From assembly GCF_001618955.1 (NCBI RefSeq), contig NZ_LVYV01000012.1, positions 1 to 64,000 of the forward strand: DNA of 64,000 nt, written 5' to 3'. The notes below the pieces were generated by a model, which was not told the DNA's origin, made no database searches, and saw nothing but the letters and a program-made list of their open reading frames with translations. This DNA is from Tardiphaga robiniae (GTDB lineage Bacteria; Pseudomonadota; Alphaproteobacteria; Rhizobiales; Xanthobacteraceae). The position numbers and the translations under genes were made by a program. The stretch's first letter is position 1; the number at the start of each line of letters is the position of its first letter. This document shows positions 9,201-17,335 of this stretch, piece after piece.

Positions 9201-9290
9201 CGAGCCATCGACCAGAAAGACATGGTCGCCCTTCGCGAGGGCCTTGACGGTGGCGGGCTTGGCGGCGGCTGTTTCTGAGGTTTTCGGCAT
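6213..9290 (-). CDS. polA: DNA polymerase I
   Basis: A 1,025-residue Pol I (E. coli protein 928). The 5'-3' nuclease domain comes first (residues about 25-310; DGSSYIFRAYHALPPL, DSVDNVPGVPGIGIKTA). An exonuclease-like domain follows (about 430-620), then the polymerase with motif A DYSQIELRLLAEI, motif B KAINFGIIYGIS and motif C VHDE. Two oddities stand out. Residues about 320-385 are a low-complexity insert encoded by a palindromic repeat. In the exonuclease domain three of the four metal-binding acids appear replaced (FECKA at 438-442 for F-D-T-E-T; KFT at 516-518 for K-Y-D), while EDAD is kept. Polymerase and 5' nuclease activity are expected; proofreading is doubtful. Confidence 0.95.
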   Translation of the reverse strand: MPKTSETAAAKPATVKALAKGDHVFLVDGSSYIFRAYHALPPLNRKSDGLQVNAVLGFCNMLWKLIRDMPPDNRPTHLAIIFDKSEVTFRNKLYPEYKAHRPPAPDDLIPQFALIRDAVRAFDLPSIEQGGFEADDLIATYVREAGERGATATIVSSDKDLMQLVTEQVTMYDTMKDRRLGIAEVIEKFGVPPNKVVEVQALAGDSVDNVPGVPGIGIKTAAQLITEYGDLETLLNRAGEIKQPKRRESLIEHAEKARISRQLVLLDDKVALDVPLDDLAVHEPDARKLIAFLKAMEFSTLTRRVAEYAEIDPADVDAAGISGGASAPSLLAGEGRGGGSTGESDLFGSPPSLTLPRLAELRSARGGGNVSSPSSSSAHVDSAVHANRPALTPISLAKARAEAARKLPVKRDDYRSVRTLADLRAWIARILDTGHVAFECKASSIDPMQADMVGIALSLGPNDACYVPLAHRQSGDGTGLFAADLEPDQIKAADALEALKPVLESAGLLKIGFNIKFTAVLLAQHGITLRNADDVQLMSYALDAGRNAHGLDALAEIWLGHAMLTYGEIIGSGKGKLTFEQVKIDRATTYAAEDADVLLRLWNVLKPRLAAEHMTTVYETLERPLISVLARMERRGISIDRQVLSKLSADFAQTAARIEAEIREIAGEEVNIGSPKQLGDILFGKMGLPGGSKTKTGAWSTSAQVLDDLAEQGHEFPRKILDWRQVSKLRSTYTDALPNYVHPQTHRVHTTYALAATTTGRLSSNEPNLQNIPVRTEDGRKIRRAFIAAPGHKLVSADYSQIELRLLAEIADIPVLKQAFQDGLDIHAMTASEMFGVPVKDMPAEIRRRAKAINFGIIYGISAFGLANQLGIPREEAGAYIKKYFERFPGIRAYMDQTRDFCREHGYVQTLFGRKCHYPDIKASNASIRAFNERAAINARLQGTAADIIRRAMTRMEDALEEKKLSAKMLLQVHDELIFEVPDDEVAATLPVVQHTMQDAPFPAVLLSVPLQVDARAANNWEEAH
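8180..8315. repeat. Palindromic repeat inserted in frame within polA
   Basis: The segment contains opposing arms such as CCCTCCCCCCCGCGCGGAGC with GGCGGGGGAGGG, and CCCTCCCCCGCAAGGAGGGA. Its sequence family is the same as the intergenic repeats at 4,538-4,741 and 34,182-34,342. It is read through as Ser/Gly/Pro-rich peptide in the linker between the 5' nuclease and the exonuclease-like domain. Confidence 0.8.
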
Positions 9291-9429
9291 GGCCGCAACT
9301 TAAGGATTTTCGCCGGAAATGACAGTCTGTCAGCCCGCCATCCCGCCGGTTTTTGTGATGTCGCCCGGCTTGCGCCGCGCCCTGTTCCATGTGCCCTTGC
9401 GCCGGTCATTGCCAATCGAAGGACCATTC

Positions 9430-10035
9430 ATGCCCGAGCTCGCCGAACTGATGGACAAGATGAAGGGCGTGGAGGCCGAGATCGAGGCCGAGCTGACCCG
9501 CCGGCGGGAAGAGCTGCGCTTCCGTTTCGAGCGGCGCAGGATTGTATTCGAGCAGGACATCGAGAAGCTGCAGCGCGCCATCAAGGTGGGCGCGTCGAAA
9601 TACCTCTTCAGCGCCAATCCGCTGATCGTGTTGTCCGCTCCGGTGATCTATTCGCTGATCATCCCCTTCGTACTGATCGATTTCTGGGTGATGGCCTATC
9701 AGGCAATCTGCTTTCCGATCTATGGCATCCCCAAGGTGCGGCGGCGCGACTATCTGGTGTTCGACCGGCATCATCTCGCCTATCTCAACATCATCGAGAA
9801 GGTGAATTGCGCCTATTGCTCATACTGTAACGGCGTGGCTGCCTTTGTGCGCGAAGTTGCCGCCCGCACCGAAGTCTATTGGTGCCCGATCAAGCATGCG
9901 CGCCGCGTGCTCGGCCCGCATCCGCATTATGTCGGCTTCGCGGATTTCGGCGATGCGGAAGGTTTCCGCGCCAAGATTGAGGGCATGAAGGACGGCGTGA
10001 AGCTCGATGACGGAAGGTCGCCGACGGCGGTGTAA
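9430..10035 (+). CDS. Conserved membrane-associated protein with Cys cluster
   Basis: A 201-residue protein of unknown function. The N-terminal half is charged and helical (about 5-52, possibly a coiled coil). One or two hydrophobic segments follow (about 62-98), then a cysteine cluster NCAYCSYCNG (Cys127, 130, 133) with a later YWCPIKHA (Cys152). Four cysteines in this spacing suggest metal binding. The start is the ATG preceded by GAAGGA; an upstream in-frame ATG has no such site. It lies divergent from polA. No enzymatic motif was recognised. Confidence 0.75.
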   Translation: MPELAELMDKMKGVEAEIEAELTRRREELRFRFERRRIVFEQDIEKLQRAIKVGASKYLFSANPLIVLSAPVIYSLIIPFVLIDFWVMAYQAICFPIYGIPKVRRRDYLVFDRHHLAYLNIIEKVNCAYCSYCNGVAAFVREVAARTEVYWCPIKHARRVLGPHPHYVGFADFGDAEGFRAKIEGMKDGVKLDDGRSPTAV

Positions 10036-10038
10036 GTT

Positions 10039-11103
10039 CTACTCCGCCGCCTGCAGGGTCGCGCTTTTCTTCTTCGGTGCGATCCAGAGCGCTGCCGGCC
10101 GCTCGAACAGGAAGTTCGCACGGACCAACAGCGCGAGCCTCCAGATCACCAGCGCACCGATGACGCCACAGAGCGTCACCAGCAGCGAGATGGTGCCGAT
10201 GTCGAACGGGCTGAACTTCAGCAACAGCGCGCGGGATGTCGCCATAGGCAGGAAGAAGGCGAGATAGATCACGATGGAATACTCGCCGAAGAAGCGGATG
10301 AAGCCGAGCCACTGCATCTTCGCCAGCAGCGTGCCCATCACGATGATCGCGACCGCGCCGGCGAAGCCGAGCATCAGCGAGATCACGGGCCATTCGCTGC
10401 AGCCGTCGTAAACAAGGGCGGCGTTGACCAGCGCCCAGGCCACAAGGCCGATCAGTGCCATCACTGGTTTGGCCCGTGCGCGATCGGACAGCGCGAAGAC
10501 CTGCGTGGCGAACAGATAGCCGGAATAGAAATAGACGAAGCGCGCGCAGAATTCGTCGATCATCGTCCAGCCGGTGGTGACATGCGTCATCTCCAGCGCC
10601 GCGGCGATGCCCCAGATCAGCAGCGGCGGCACGCGCCGCGCCAGCTTGGTGACGATGAAGAACACCGGCAGCATATAGATGAACCACAGCGTACCGAACG
10701 GCTCGATGTAGGAGATTAGATAAAGATTGGCGACATGGGCCCAGCCATGTTCGGCGGCAAAGCCGGGCGCCTTGAAGCCGAACTGGATGGTCACCCACAG
10801 CACGTAGAAATACAGGAAGTGGACGACCTTGCGGTCGAGATAGGTCCGCCAGTCGCGGTCGATGACACGGGCGAGAAAGAGCCCCGAGATCAGGAAGAAA
10901 TCCGGCATCCGGAACGGTTTGGCAAAGGCCACCAGCAGATGCATGTAGCCGGTCTGGCCGGCGGCCAGTTCGACGCCCAGCACCGAATGCATCATCACCA
11001 CCATGATGATGCAGATGCCCTTGGCGTAATCGACCCAATCGATTCGTTCTGTGCCTGACAGCGCCGCGCGATCGGCGACGGCGAATGTGCCGCTGGTGGT
11101 CAT
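10039..11103 (-). CDS. Acyltransferase family 3 membrane protein
   Basis: A 354-residue membrane protein with about ten helices. The N-terminal WVDYAKGICIIMVVMMHS carries the family's conserved Asp-x-x-[KR]-G and the His in helix 1. The RMPDFFLISGLFL loop (with Arg, Phe and SGLF) is also typical of acyltransferase-3/OpgC-type enzymes, which transfer acyl groups to sugars, glucans or lipids at the membrane. The substrate is unknown. The start is placed at the ATG preceded by AGGGGA; a longer in-frame start adds 26 residues without family character. It converges with the previous gene, four bases apart. Confidence 0.82.
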   Translation of the reverse strand: MTTSGTFAVADRAALSGTERIDWVDYAKGICIIMVVMMHSVLGVELAAGQTGYMHLLVAFAKPFRMPDFFLISGLFLARVIDRDWRTYLDRKVVHFLYFYVLWVTIQFGFKAPGFAAEHGWAHVANLYLISYIEPFGTLWFIYMLPVFFIVTKLARRVPPLLIWGIAAALEMTHVTTGWTMIDEFCARFVYFYSGYLFATQVFALSDRARAKPVMALIGLVAWALVNAALVYDGCSEWPVISLMLGFAGAVAIIVMGTLLAKMQWLGFIRFFGEYSIVIYLAFFLPMATSRALLLKFSPFDIGTISLLVTLCGVIGALVIWRLALLVRANFLFERPAALWIAPKKKSATLQAAE

Positions 11104-11275
11104 CGGTATCCCCTGTTCGGCGCTTCTTTTGGCCGGATCATGAGACGAGATCGGTTTCAATTGCCTTTCTCTGGACCTCAAATATGCCCCGCAAATGGTC
11201 GCGGCAGTGCGAGTTTGGTGGGGTGGTTAACGCAGGTTAAGGAATGTGGGATGGTCCGCCGCCCCGCTGCCGCGT

Positions 11276-13906
11276 ATGACAGCCCGGACCATTGCAGAGC
11301 CTGATTTGACCCGAACTTTCGATACATCCCTGCCGATCGATGCTGTGCTTGATGAGCTGTCAGGCGCGCTGGAAGCCGGCAACGCCGCGGTGCTGGTGGC
11401 GCCGCCGGGCGCCGGCAAGACCACGCGCGTGCCACTGGCTTTGCTCGATGCGCCGTGGCTGAAGGGCAAAAAGATCATCATGCTGGAGCCGCGGCGCATC
11501 GCGGCCCGCGCCAGCGCCGAGCGGATGGCGAAGACGCTGGGCGAACGCGTCGGCGAGACGGTCGGCTATCGCGTCCGCTTCGACTCAAAGATCTCGCGCA
11601 ATACCCGGATCGAAGTGGTCACCGAAGGCATTTTCTCGCGGCAGATCCTCGATGATCCCGAGTTGAAGAATATTGGCGCTGTATTGTTCGACGAGTTTCA
11701 CGAGCGCTCGCTCGATGCCGATATGGGACTCGCGCTGGCGCGCGATGTGCAAACCGGATTGCGCGAAGACCTGCGTATCCTGGTGATGTCGGCAACCATC
11801 GATGGCGCGCGCATCGCGAAATTGCTCGGCGACGCGCCGGTCATCGCCAGCGAGGGCCGCGCCTATCCGGTGGAGACGCGCTATCTCGGCCGCAAACCCG
11901 ATATCCAGCTCGAGCGGCAGATGGCTGACGCCATCGCGACGGCCTTGCGCGCCGATCCCGGCTCGGTGCTGGCCTTCCTGCCGGGTGCTGCGGAAATCCG
12001 CCGCACGCAGAGTTTTCTCGCCGAGCGAGTGCAGGACGCATCCATCGAGATCGTGCCGCTGTTCGGTGCACTCGATGCCGGCGTGCAGGACCGTGCCATC
12101 CAGCCTGCGCCCAAGGGGCAGCGGAAGGTGGTGCTGGCGACCTCGATTGCCGAGACCTCGCTGACCATCGAAGGCGTGCGGATCGTGGTCGATTCCGGCG
12201 TCGCGCGCGTGCCGCGCTATGAGCCGGATATCGGGCTGACGCGGCTGGAGACCGTGCGCGCCTCGCGCGCCGCGGTCGACCAGCGCCGCGGCCGCGCCGG
12301 GCGCACCGAACCCGGCATCTGCTATCGCCTGTGGGACGAGCCGCAGACCGCCTCATTGCCCGCCTACACGCAGCCGGAAATTCTCAGCGCCGATCTGTCC
12401 ACGCTGGTGCTCGATCTCGCGCAATGGGGCGTCAGCGACCCCGCGCAGCTGACTTTCCTCGATCCGCCGCCCGCGCCTGCGCTGAAGGAAGCACGCGGCC
12501 TGCTCGGCGAACTCGGCGCGCTCGATGGCGATGGCCGTATCACCGAGGAAGGTCACGCGCTGCGCGCGCTGGCCCTGCCGCCGCGGCTCGCACGCATGAT
12601 CGTGGATTCGGCGCGCTTCGGCTATGGCGAGGAGGCTGCCGAGATCGCTGCCATTCTCACCGAGCGCGGGCTTGGCGGTGATAGTGTGGATCTCGATGTC
12701 AGACTCGATCTATTCCGCCGCGACCGCTCGCAGCGCGCCGGTAGCGCCCGGCAACTCGCGGAGCGCTGGGCGGGACAGGTTGAAGGCAACACGAAAGCGG
12801 CTGCTGCTCCCTCCCCCCTTGCGGGGAAGGGCCGGGGAGGGGGGTCCACAAGTGAGGTCGGAGCGTTGGGCACCCCCATCCCCGACCCTTCCCCGCAAGG
12901 GGGAAGGGGGGGCGACCGCCGCAGCCCAGCCTCGGATACGCTGACCACCGGCACCATGCTCGCTTTCGCTTTCCCGGACCGTGTGGCCAAGAATCGCGGC
13001 AATGGCAGTTTCGTGCTGGCCAATGGTCGCGGGGCGTCGATCGAACAAAGCGCCGCGCTTGCGCGGGCGCCTTACATCGCCGTAGCCGAACTCACCGGCA
13101 CCGCTGCCAATGGTCGCATCCTGCTGGCGGCGCCGATCGCGCAGGCCGATATCGAAACGCGCTTTGCCGATCAGATCGCAAACACCGACGAGGTCAGTTT
13201 CGATCGTGCATCGATGTCGCTGCGCGGGCGTCGCAAGCGTGTGCTGCATGCGATCACGTTGTCGGAAGCGCCGTTCACGCTGAAACCGTCGGAAGACACC
13301 GCGCGCGTTTTCGCCGACGGTCTGGTTGCCGCGGGCATCGACCGCTTGCCATGGTCGAAGCCGCTGCAGCAGTGGCGTGGGCGCGTGATGTTCCTGCGTG
13401 CGTCGGAAGGCGACGCGTGGCCCGATCTGTCCGACACTGCGCTCGCCTCGGCGCGCGAGACGTGGCTGATGCCGGCGCTGTTCGACAAAATCTCCTTGAA
13501 GGATTTTTCGGCCGGAGATCTGTCCGATGCCGTGATGGGCCTGCTGCCCTGGGATCTGCGCACGCGGCTCGACAAGGAAGCGCCGACGCATTTCGAGGCG
13601 CCAACGGGGACCGTGCTCGCGATCGATTACGAAGCCGAGCAGGGGCCGACCATTGCCGTGCGTCTGCAGGAACTGTTCGGGCTGAACACCCATCCGTCAG
13701 TCGCGAAAGGCAAGGTGCCGCTGGTGCTGGAATTGCTGTCGCCGGCGCAGCGGCCGGTGCAGGTGACGCGCGATCTGCCGGGCTTCTGGCGCGGCAGCTA
13801 CCTCGATGTGCGCTCCGACCTGCGCGGCCGCTATCCGCGCCATCCCTGGCCGGAAGATCCCGCCAATGCGCTGCCCACGCGCCGCGTGAAGCCGCGCGGG
13901 ACGTAA
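11276..13906 (+). CDS. hrpB: ATP-dependent helicase HrpB
   Basis: An 876-residue DExH-box helicase. Motif I is APPGAGKTTRVPL, motif II is the DEFHERSLD form (DEAH family), motif III is LVMSATIDG and motif VI is QRRGRAGRTEPG. The helicase-associated and HrpB C-terminal domains follow, ending with HPSVAKGKVPLVLELLSPA and WRGSYLDVRSDLRGRYPRHPW split over neighbouring stretches. The biological role of HrpB is poorly known. Residues about 512-556 are a palindromic-repeat insert. The start is uncertain: I use the ATG (MTARTIAEPD), but a GTG ten codons upstream lies close behind AAGGA. Confidence 0.92.
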   Translation: MTARTIAEPDLTRTFDTSLPIDAVLDELSGALEAGNAAVLVAPPGAGKTTRVPLALLDAPWLKGKKIIMLEPRRIAARASAERMAKTLGERVGETVGYRVRFDSKISRNTRIEVVTEGIFSRQILDDPELKNIGAVLFDEFHERSLDADMGLALARDVQTGLREDLRILVMSATIDGARIAKLLGDAPVIASEGRAYPVETRYLGRKPDIQLERQMADAIATALRADPGSVLAFLPGAAEIRRTQSFLAERVQDASIEIVPLFGALDAGVQDRAIQPAPKGQRKVVLATSIAETSLTIEGVRIVVDSGVARVPRYEPDIGLTRLETVRASRAAVDQRRGRAGRTEPGICYRLWDEPQTASLPAYTQPEILSADLSTLVLDLAQWGVSDPAQLTFLDPPPAPALKEARGLLGELGALDGDGRITEEGHALRALALPPRLARMIVDSARFGYGEEAAEIAAILTERGLGGDSVDLDVRLDLFRRDRSQRAGSARQLAERWAGQVEGNTKAAAAPSPLAGKGRGGGSTSEVGALGTPIPDPSPQGGRGGDRRSPASDTLTTGTMLAFAFPDRVAKNRGNGSFVLANGRGASIEQSAALARAPYIAVAELTGTAANGRILLAAPIAQADIETRFADQIANTDEVSFDRASMSLRGRRKRVLHAITLSEAPFTLKPSEDTARVFADGLVAAGIDRLPWSKPLQQWRGRVMFLRASEGDAWPDLSDTALASARETWLMPALFDKISLKDFSAGDLSDAVMGLLPWDLRTRLDKEAPTHFEAPTGTVLAIDYEAEQGPTIAVRLQELFGLNTHPSVAKGKVPLVLELLSPAQRPVQVTRDLPGFWRGSYLDVRSDLRGRYPRHPWPEDPANALPTRRVKPRGT
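12808..12914. repeat. Palindromic repeat inserted in frame within hrpB
   Basis: Opposing arms CTCCCCCCTTGCGGGGAAGG and CCTTCCCCGCAAGGGGGAAG lie about 75 bases apart inside the hrpB reading frame. They are read as APSPLAGKGRGGGS and later IPDPSPQGGRGG. The polA insert encodes a near-identical phrase (PSLLAGEGRGGGSTGE). It belongs to the same repeat family as the intergenic copies. Confidence 0.82.
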
Positions 13907-14047
13907 TCATCAGGCAAAGTGCTGCCCATTAACGCTTCGCTCATCCTTTTCGCGAAAATAGCAGTCTGTAAGACCGTCCTGAACGGACGGTGGTGAACCC
14001 GTGTGATGAACTCGCGGTTCCCCTGATTGCGTTCAGTGAGGTTGCGT

Positions 14048-14566
14048 ATGCGTAGTATCATGTTCTTCGCGGCGATCCTGATCGGTCTGGGCACCGTGAT
14101 GGCGCAGATGGCCGACAAGATGACGGCGACGACGCCGGCCATGGCGAAGGCGGCATCACTCACAACCACAACAGAAGGCAATGCAAAGGCCGGTATCCGC
14201 AGCCTGTCGATTGCGCGCGATGCGCGCGGTCACTTCCAGACTGAGGGTAGTATCGAGGGCCAGCGCATCGGCTTCATGGTCGATACTGGCGCGTCCGTCA
14301 TCGCATTGAATGAAAAGTCGGCGGCACGATTTGGTCTGCGTCCGTCGCGTGCCGATTATAACGCCACGGTGACAACGGCGAACGGAACGCTGAAGGCTGC
14401 GCGCGCGCGAATCGCTGTCGTGCAGGTCGGTGAGCTGACCGTGCGTGATGTCGATGCGATGGTGCTGCCCGATGAGGCACTGTCCGAGAATCTGCTCGGC
14501 CTGTCGTTTCTCTCGAAGTTGAAACGCTTCGAATATGCAAATGGCCGGATGGTACTCGAACAGTAG
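14048..14566 (+). CDS. Retropepsin-like clan AA aspartic protease, TIGR02281 type
   Basis: A 172-residue protein with an N-terminal hydrophobic anchor or signal (MRSIMFFAAILIGLGTVMA). A single aspartic-protease half-domain follows, with the active-site motif GFMVDTGASVIALN and the later hydrophobic-Gly pair LLGLSFLSKL. Such bacterial retropepsins work as dimers and are found in many alphaproteobacteria, probably in the periplasm. The start is the ATG with GAGG six bases upstream; two earlier TTG/GTG starts are possible. A short hairpin at 13,974-13,990 separates it from hrpB. Confidence 0.82.
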   Translation: MRSIMFFAAILIGLGTVMAQMADKMTATTPAMAKAASLTTTTEGNAKAGIRSLSIARDARGHFQTEGSIEGQRIGFMVDTGASVIALNEKSAARFGLRPSRADYNATVTTANGTLKAARARIAVVQVGELTVRDVDAMVLPDEALSENLLGLSFLSKLKRFEYANGRMVLEQ

Positions 14567-14705
14567 TACCTCATATCCCCACGCATTCACGCCGCAGCCC
14601 AATTCTAAACAAACTCGCATCCTTGAATACCCATGCGTCTTCCCACAGGCGTGCGCAAAGGCTAAGCCTGCGCAAGATTGATCCCAATTGATGCGAGGTT
14701 CTCCG

Positions 14706-16205
14706 ATGTTTCCGAAGCCGAAGCCCTTGCTCGTGCCGAATACCTACGCTTACGAATCCGAGCCGATGGTAAAGGCGACGGGTTTTCGCGAATATGACGC
14801 GCGCTGGCTGTTCGGCAAGGAAATCAACCTGATGGGCATTCAGGCGCTGGGCATGGGGCTGGGTGCGCTGATTGCCGAACTTGGCCAGAAGCAGGAAATC
14901 GTCACCGGACACGATTTCCGCGGTTACTCCGCCTCGATCAAATATGCGCTGATGACGGGCCTGATGGCCGCCGGCTGCAAGGTCCATGACATCGGCCTCG
15001 CGGTAACGCCGATGGCCTATTTCGCGCAGTTCGATCTCGATGTGCCCTGTGTCGCCATGGTGACGGCCTCGCATAATGACAATGGCTGGACTGGCGTGAA
15101 GATGGGCGCCAGCAAGCCGCTGACCTTTGGCCCGGACGAGATGACTCGGCTGAAGGAAATCGTGCTCAATGCCGAGTTCAAGAACAAGGCCGGCGGCTCC
15201 TATCAATTCCACGAGAATTATCCGGCGCGCTATATCGCCGATCTCACCAATCGCCCGAAGCTGAAGCGCAAGCTGAAGGTCGTCGTGGCCTGCGGTAATG
15301 GCACCGCCGGTGCTTTCGCACCACAAGTGATGGAAGCGATCGGCTGCGAGGTGATTCCGCTGGATACCGAGCTCGATCACACATTTCCAAAATACAATCC
15401 GAATCCGGAAGACATGGAGATGCTGCACGCGATCCGCGATGCGGTGCTCGAACACAAGGCCGATGTCGGTCTCGGTTTTGACGGTGACGGCGATCGCTGC
15501 GGCGTTGTCGACAACGCCGGCGAGGAAATCTTCGCCGACAAGGTCGGCGTGATGCTCGCGCGTGACATGTCGGCGGTTCATAAGGACGCGACCTTCGTGG
15601 TCGACGTAAAGTCGACCGGCCTGTTCGTGACGGACCCGGTGCTGCAGAAGCAGAATGCCAAGACGACCTATTGGAAGACCGGCCACTCCTACATGAAGCG
15701 CCGCACCAATGAGCTGAAGGCGCTTGCGGGCTTCGAGAAGTCCGGCCACTTCTTCTTCAATGCGCCGGTGGGGCGCGGCTATGACGATGGCCTCGTCTCG
15801 GCGATTGCGATCTGCGAAATGATGGACCGCGCGCCGGGCAAGACCATGGCTGATCTCAAGGAGGCGCTGCCGAAGACCTGGTCGTCGCCGACCATGTCGC
15901 CGCATTGTGCCGACGAGACCAAATATGGCGTCGTCGCTGCGGTGGTGAAGCATTTCGAGGATGCGCAGAAGAAGGGCGACAAGGTCGCAGGACAATCGAT
16001 CCGCGATCTCGTCACCGTCAACGGCGTGCGTGTCACCTGCGAGGACGGCAGCTGGGGCCTGGTGCGCGCATCATCGAACAAGCCGGAGCTGGTGGTCGTT
16101 GTCGAAAGCCCGATCTCCGAAGCGCGGATGCACGACATGTTCGAGGCCATGAATGTGGTCCTGCGGACGCATCCGGAAGTCGGTGCTTATAATCAGACGA
16201 TTTAG
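14706..16205 (+). CDS. Phosphomannomutase/phosphoglucomutase
   Basis: A 499-residue alpha-D-phosphohexomutase, which interconverts hexose 1- and 6-phosphates for cell-surface sugar synthesis. The phosphoserine loop is MVTASHNDNGWTGVKMG (catalytic Ser). The metal loop is GFDGDGDRCGVVD, the sugar-binding loop is FEKSGHFFF, and the phosphate-binding end of domain 4 is WGLVRASSNKPEL. All four domains are complete. The start ATG (MFPKPKPLL) follows GCGAGG; an earlier in-frame start six codons upstream is less likely. It seems to be a single-gene unit followed by a repeat. Confidence 0.92.
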   Translation: MFPKPKPLLVPNTYAYESEPMVKATGFREYDARWLFGKEINLMGIQALGMGLGALIAELGQKQEIVTGHDFRGYSASIKYALMTGLMAAGCKVHDIGLAVTPMAYFAQFDLDVPCVAMVTASHNDNGWTGVKMGASKPLTFGPDEMTRLKEIVLNAEFKNKAGGSYQFHENYPARYIADLTNRPKLKRKLKVVVACGNGTAGAFAPQVMEAIGCEVIPLDTELDHTFPKYNPNPEDMEMLHAIRDAVLEHKADVGLGFDGDGDRCGVVDNAGEEIFADKVGVMLARDMSAVHKDATFVVDVKSTGLFVTDPVLQKQNAKTTYWKTGHSYMKRRTNELKALAGFEKSGHFFFNAPVGRGYDDGLVSAIAICEMMDRAPGKTMADLKEALPKTWSSPTMSPHCADETKYGVVAAVVKHFEDAQKKGDKVAGQSIRDLVTVNGVRVTCEDGSWGLVRASSNKPELVVVVESPISEARMHDMFEAMNVVLRTHPEVGAYNQTI

Positions 16206-16247
16206 CACTCTTCCTCGCGTGACAGCGCGTCCGATCTTCCCGTTGCG

Positions 16248-16350
16248 CGCGGACCTCTCCCCACGTCATGGCCGGGCTTGACCCGGCCATCCATCTTCCG
16301 TTCGCGCTTGCTCGTAAAGATGGATGCCCGGGTCAGGCCCGGGCATGACA
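16248..16350. repeat. Dispersed inverted repeat, copy A
   Basis: The gap between the mutase and the LysR gene holds CCCACGTCATGGCCGGGCTT with the inverse CCGGGTCAGGCCCGGGCATG further on. The left arm is repeated nearly exactly at 36,072-36,172, making two copies of the same element in the window. The rest of the gap (16,206-16,386) shows nothing else. Confidence 0.85.
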
Positions 16351-16386
16351 GCGTTCCAGGTTGATGGTCGACGTGTAACGATTGAC

Positions 16387-17268
16387 TCATCGCGCCCGCA
16401 TCATCTCCGACATCTCCCTTGCCGCTTGTGTCACATAGCGCTCCTTGTGGCGCAGCTGGATGAAGCGCCGCGTCGGCAGCGAGGCCTTGATGGCTATGAG
16501 ATCGCCGCTGCCGATCAAGGCGGCGGCAACCAGGCGCGAGATGATGCTCGCACCAGCGCCGGCCACGACGGCCGCGCAGACGGCTTCGTTCGACGGCAGC
16601 TCCATGGCAACGCGAATATGGTCGGGCGCGATTCCTGATTGGTCCAGCACCGATTGCGCGATGGCGCGCGTGCCGGAGCCGGCTTCACGCAGCACCCAGC
16701 CTGTCTCGGCGAACTGACCCGGCACGACAGTGTGTAGCTTCGCCCATGGATGCGATCGACCGACCACCAGCACAAGTTCGTCGTCGCCCACGGGCTGGGT
16801 CGCGAGCGCCGGATCGTCAACCGCGCCTTCAACGATGCCGAGATCGACTTCGCCATCGCGCACCCAGTCGGCCACCTGTTCGGTATTTCCGATGCGGAGG
16901 CTGAGGTCGATGCCGGGGAAGCGCTGGCGATAGCGCGCCATGACAGGCGGCAGAAAGTAGTTGCCGACGGTCTGGCTCGCGGCCAGCGCAAGGGAGCCGC
17001 GCGTCATGCCGGCCATATCGGTGAGCACGGTCGTCGCGGCGGCGGCGCGGGCCAGCACGGCCCGGGCTTCGATCAGAAAGGCGCGGCCAATCTCGGTCAA
17101 CTCGATGCGGCGGCCGACACGGTGAAACAGCTGCGTCGCATAGCGCGTTTCCAGCGCCGCAATGGCGGCGCTGGTGGCGGATTGGGTGAGATGCAGACTC
17201 TCGGCAGCCCGCGTCATGTGCTCGTGTTCGGCGACGGCGACGAAGATCCGGAGCTGTTCGAGCGTCAT
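16387..17268 (-). CDS. LysR family transcriptional regulator, YeiE-like
   Basis: A 293-residue LysR-type regulator. The N-terminal winged HTH (MTLEQLRIFVAVAEHEHMTRAAES...LTQSATSAAIAALE) is followed by the effector-binding domain (about 90-290). The ATG is preceded by GGAGATCAC; a longer frame upstream is not needed. It lies 67 bases downstream of the YeiH-type carrier on the same strand, matching the YeiE/YeiH pairing known in enterobacteria. It probably controls that carrier, and the perfect palindrome at 18,411-18,433 is the best candidate operator. The effector is unknown. Confidence 0.88.
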   Translation of the reverse strand: MTLEQLRIFVAVAEHEHMTRAAESLHLTQSATSAAIAALETRYATQLFHRVGRRIELTEIGRAFLIEARAVLARAAAATTVLTDMAGMTRGSLALAASQTVGNYFLPPVMARYRQRFPGIDLSLRIGNTEQVADWVRDGEVDLGIVEGAVDDPALATQPVGDDELVLVVGRSHPWAKLHTVVPGQFAETGWVLREAGSGTRAIAQSVLDQSGIAPDHIRVAMELPSNEAVCAAVVAGAGASIISRLVAAALIGSGDLIAIKASLPTRRFIQLRHKERYVTQAAREMSEMMRAR

Positions 17269-17335
17269 GTGATCTCCGTCATAGCGTTTTCGAGCGAAGT
17301 GGATGCCGGTTCGCTGAGGAAAACGCATCAAAAAA

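Noticed and set aside
9890-11038. 382-codon minus-strand frame overlapping the acyltransferase
   Set aside because: Shifted-frame shadow; Arg/Ala/His-rich, without the membrane helices seen in the true frame.
14571-15995. Long minus-strand frame (474 codons) over the phosphohexomutase
   Set aside because: A mirror frame of a well-supported gene, His/Arg/Glu-rich with no recognisable motif.
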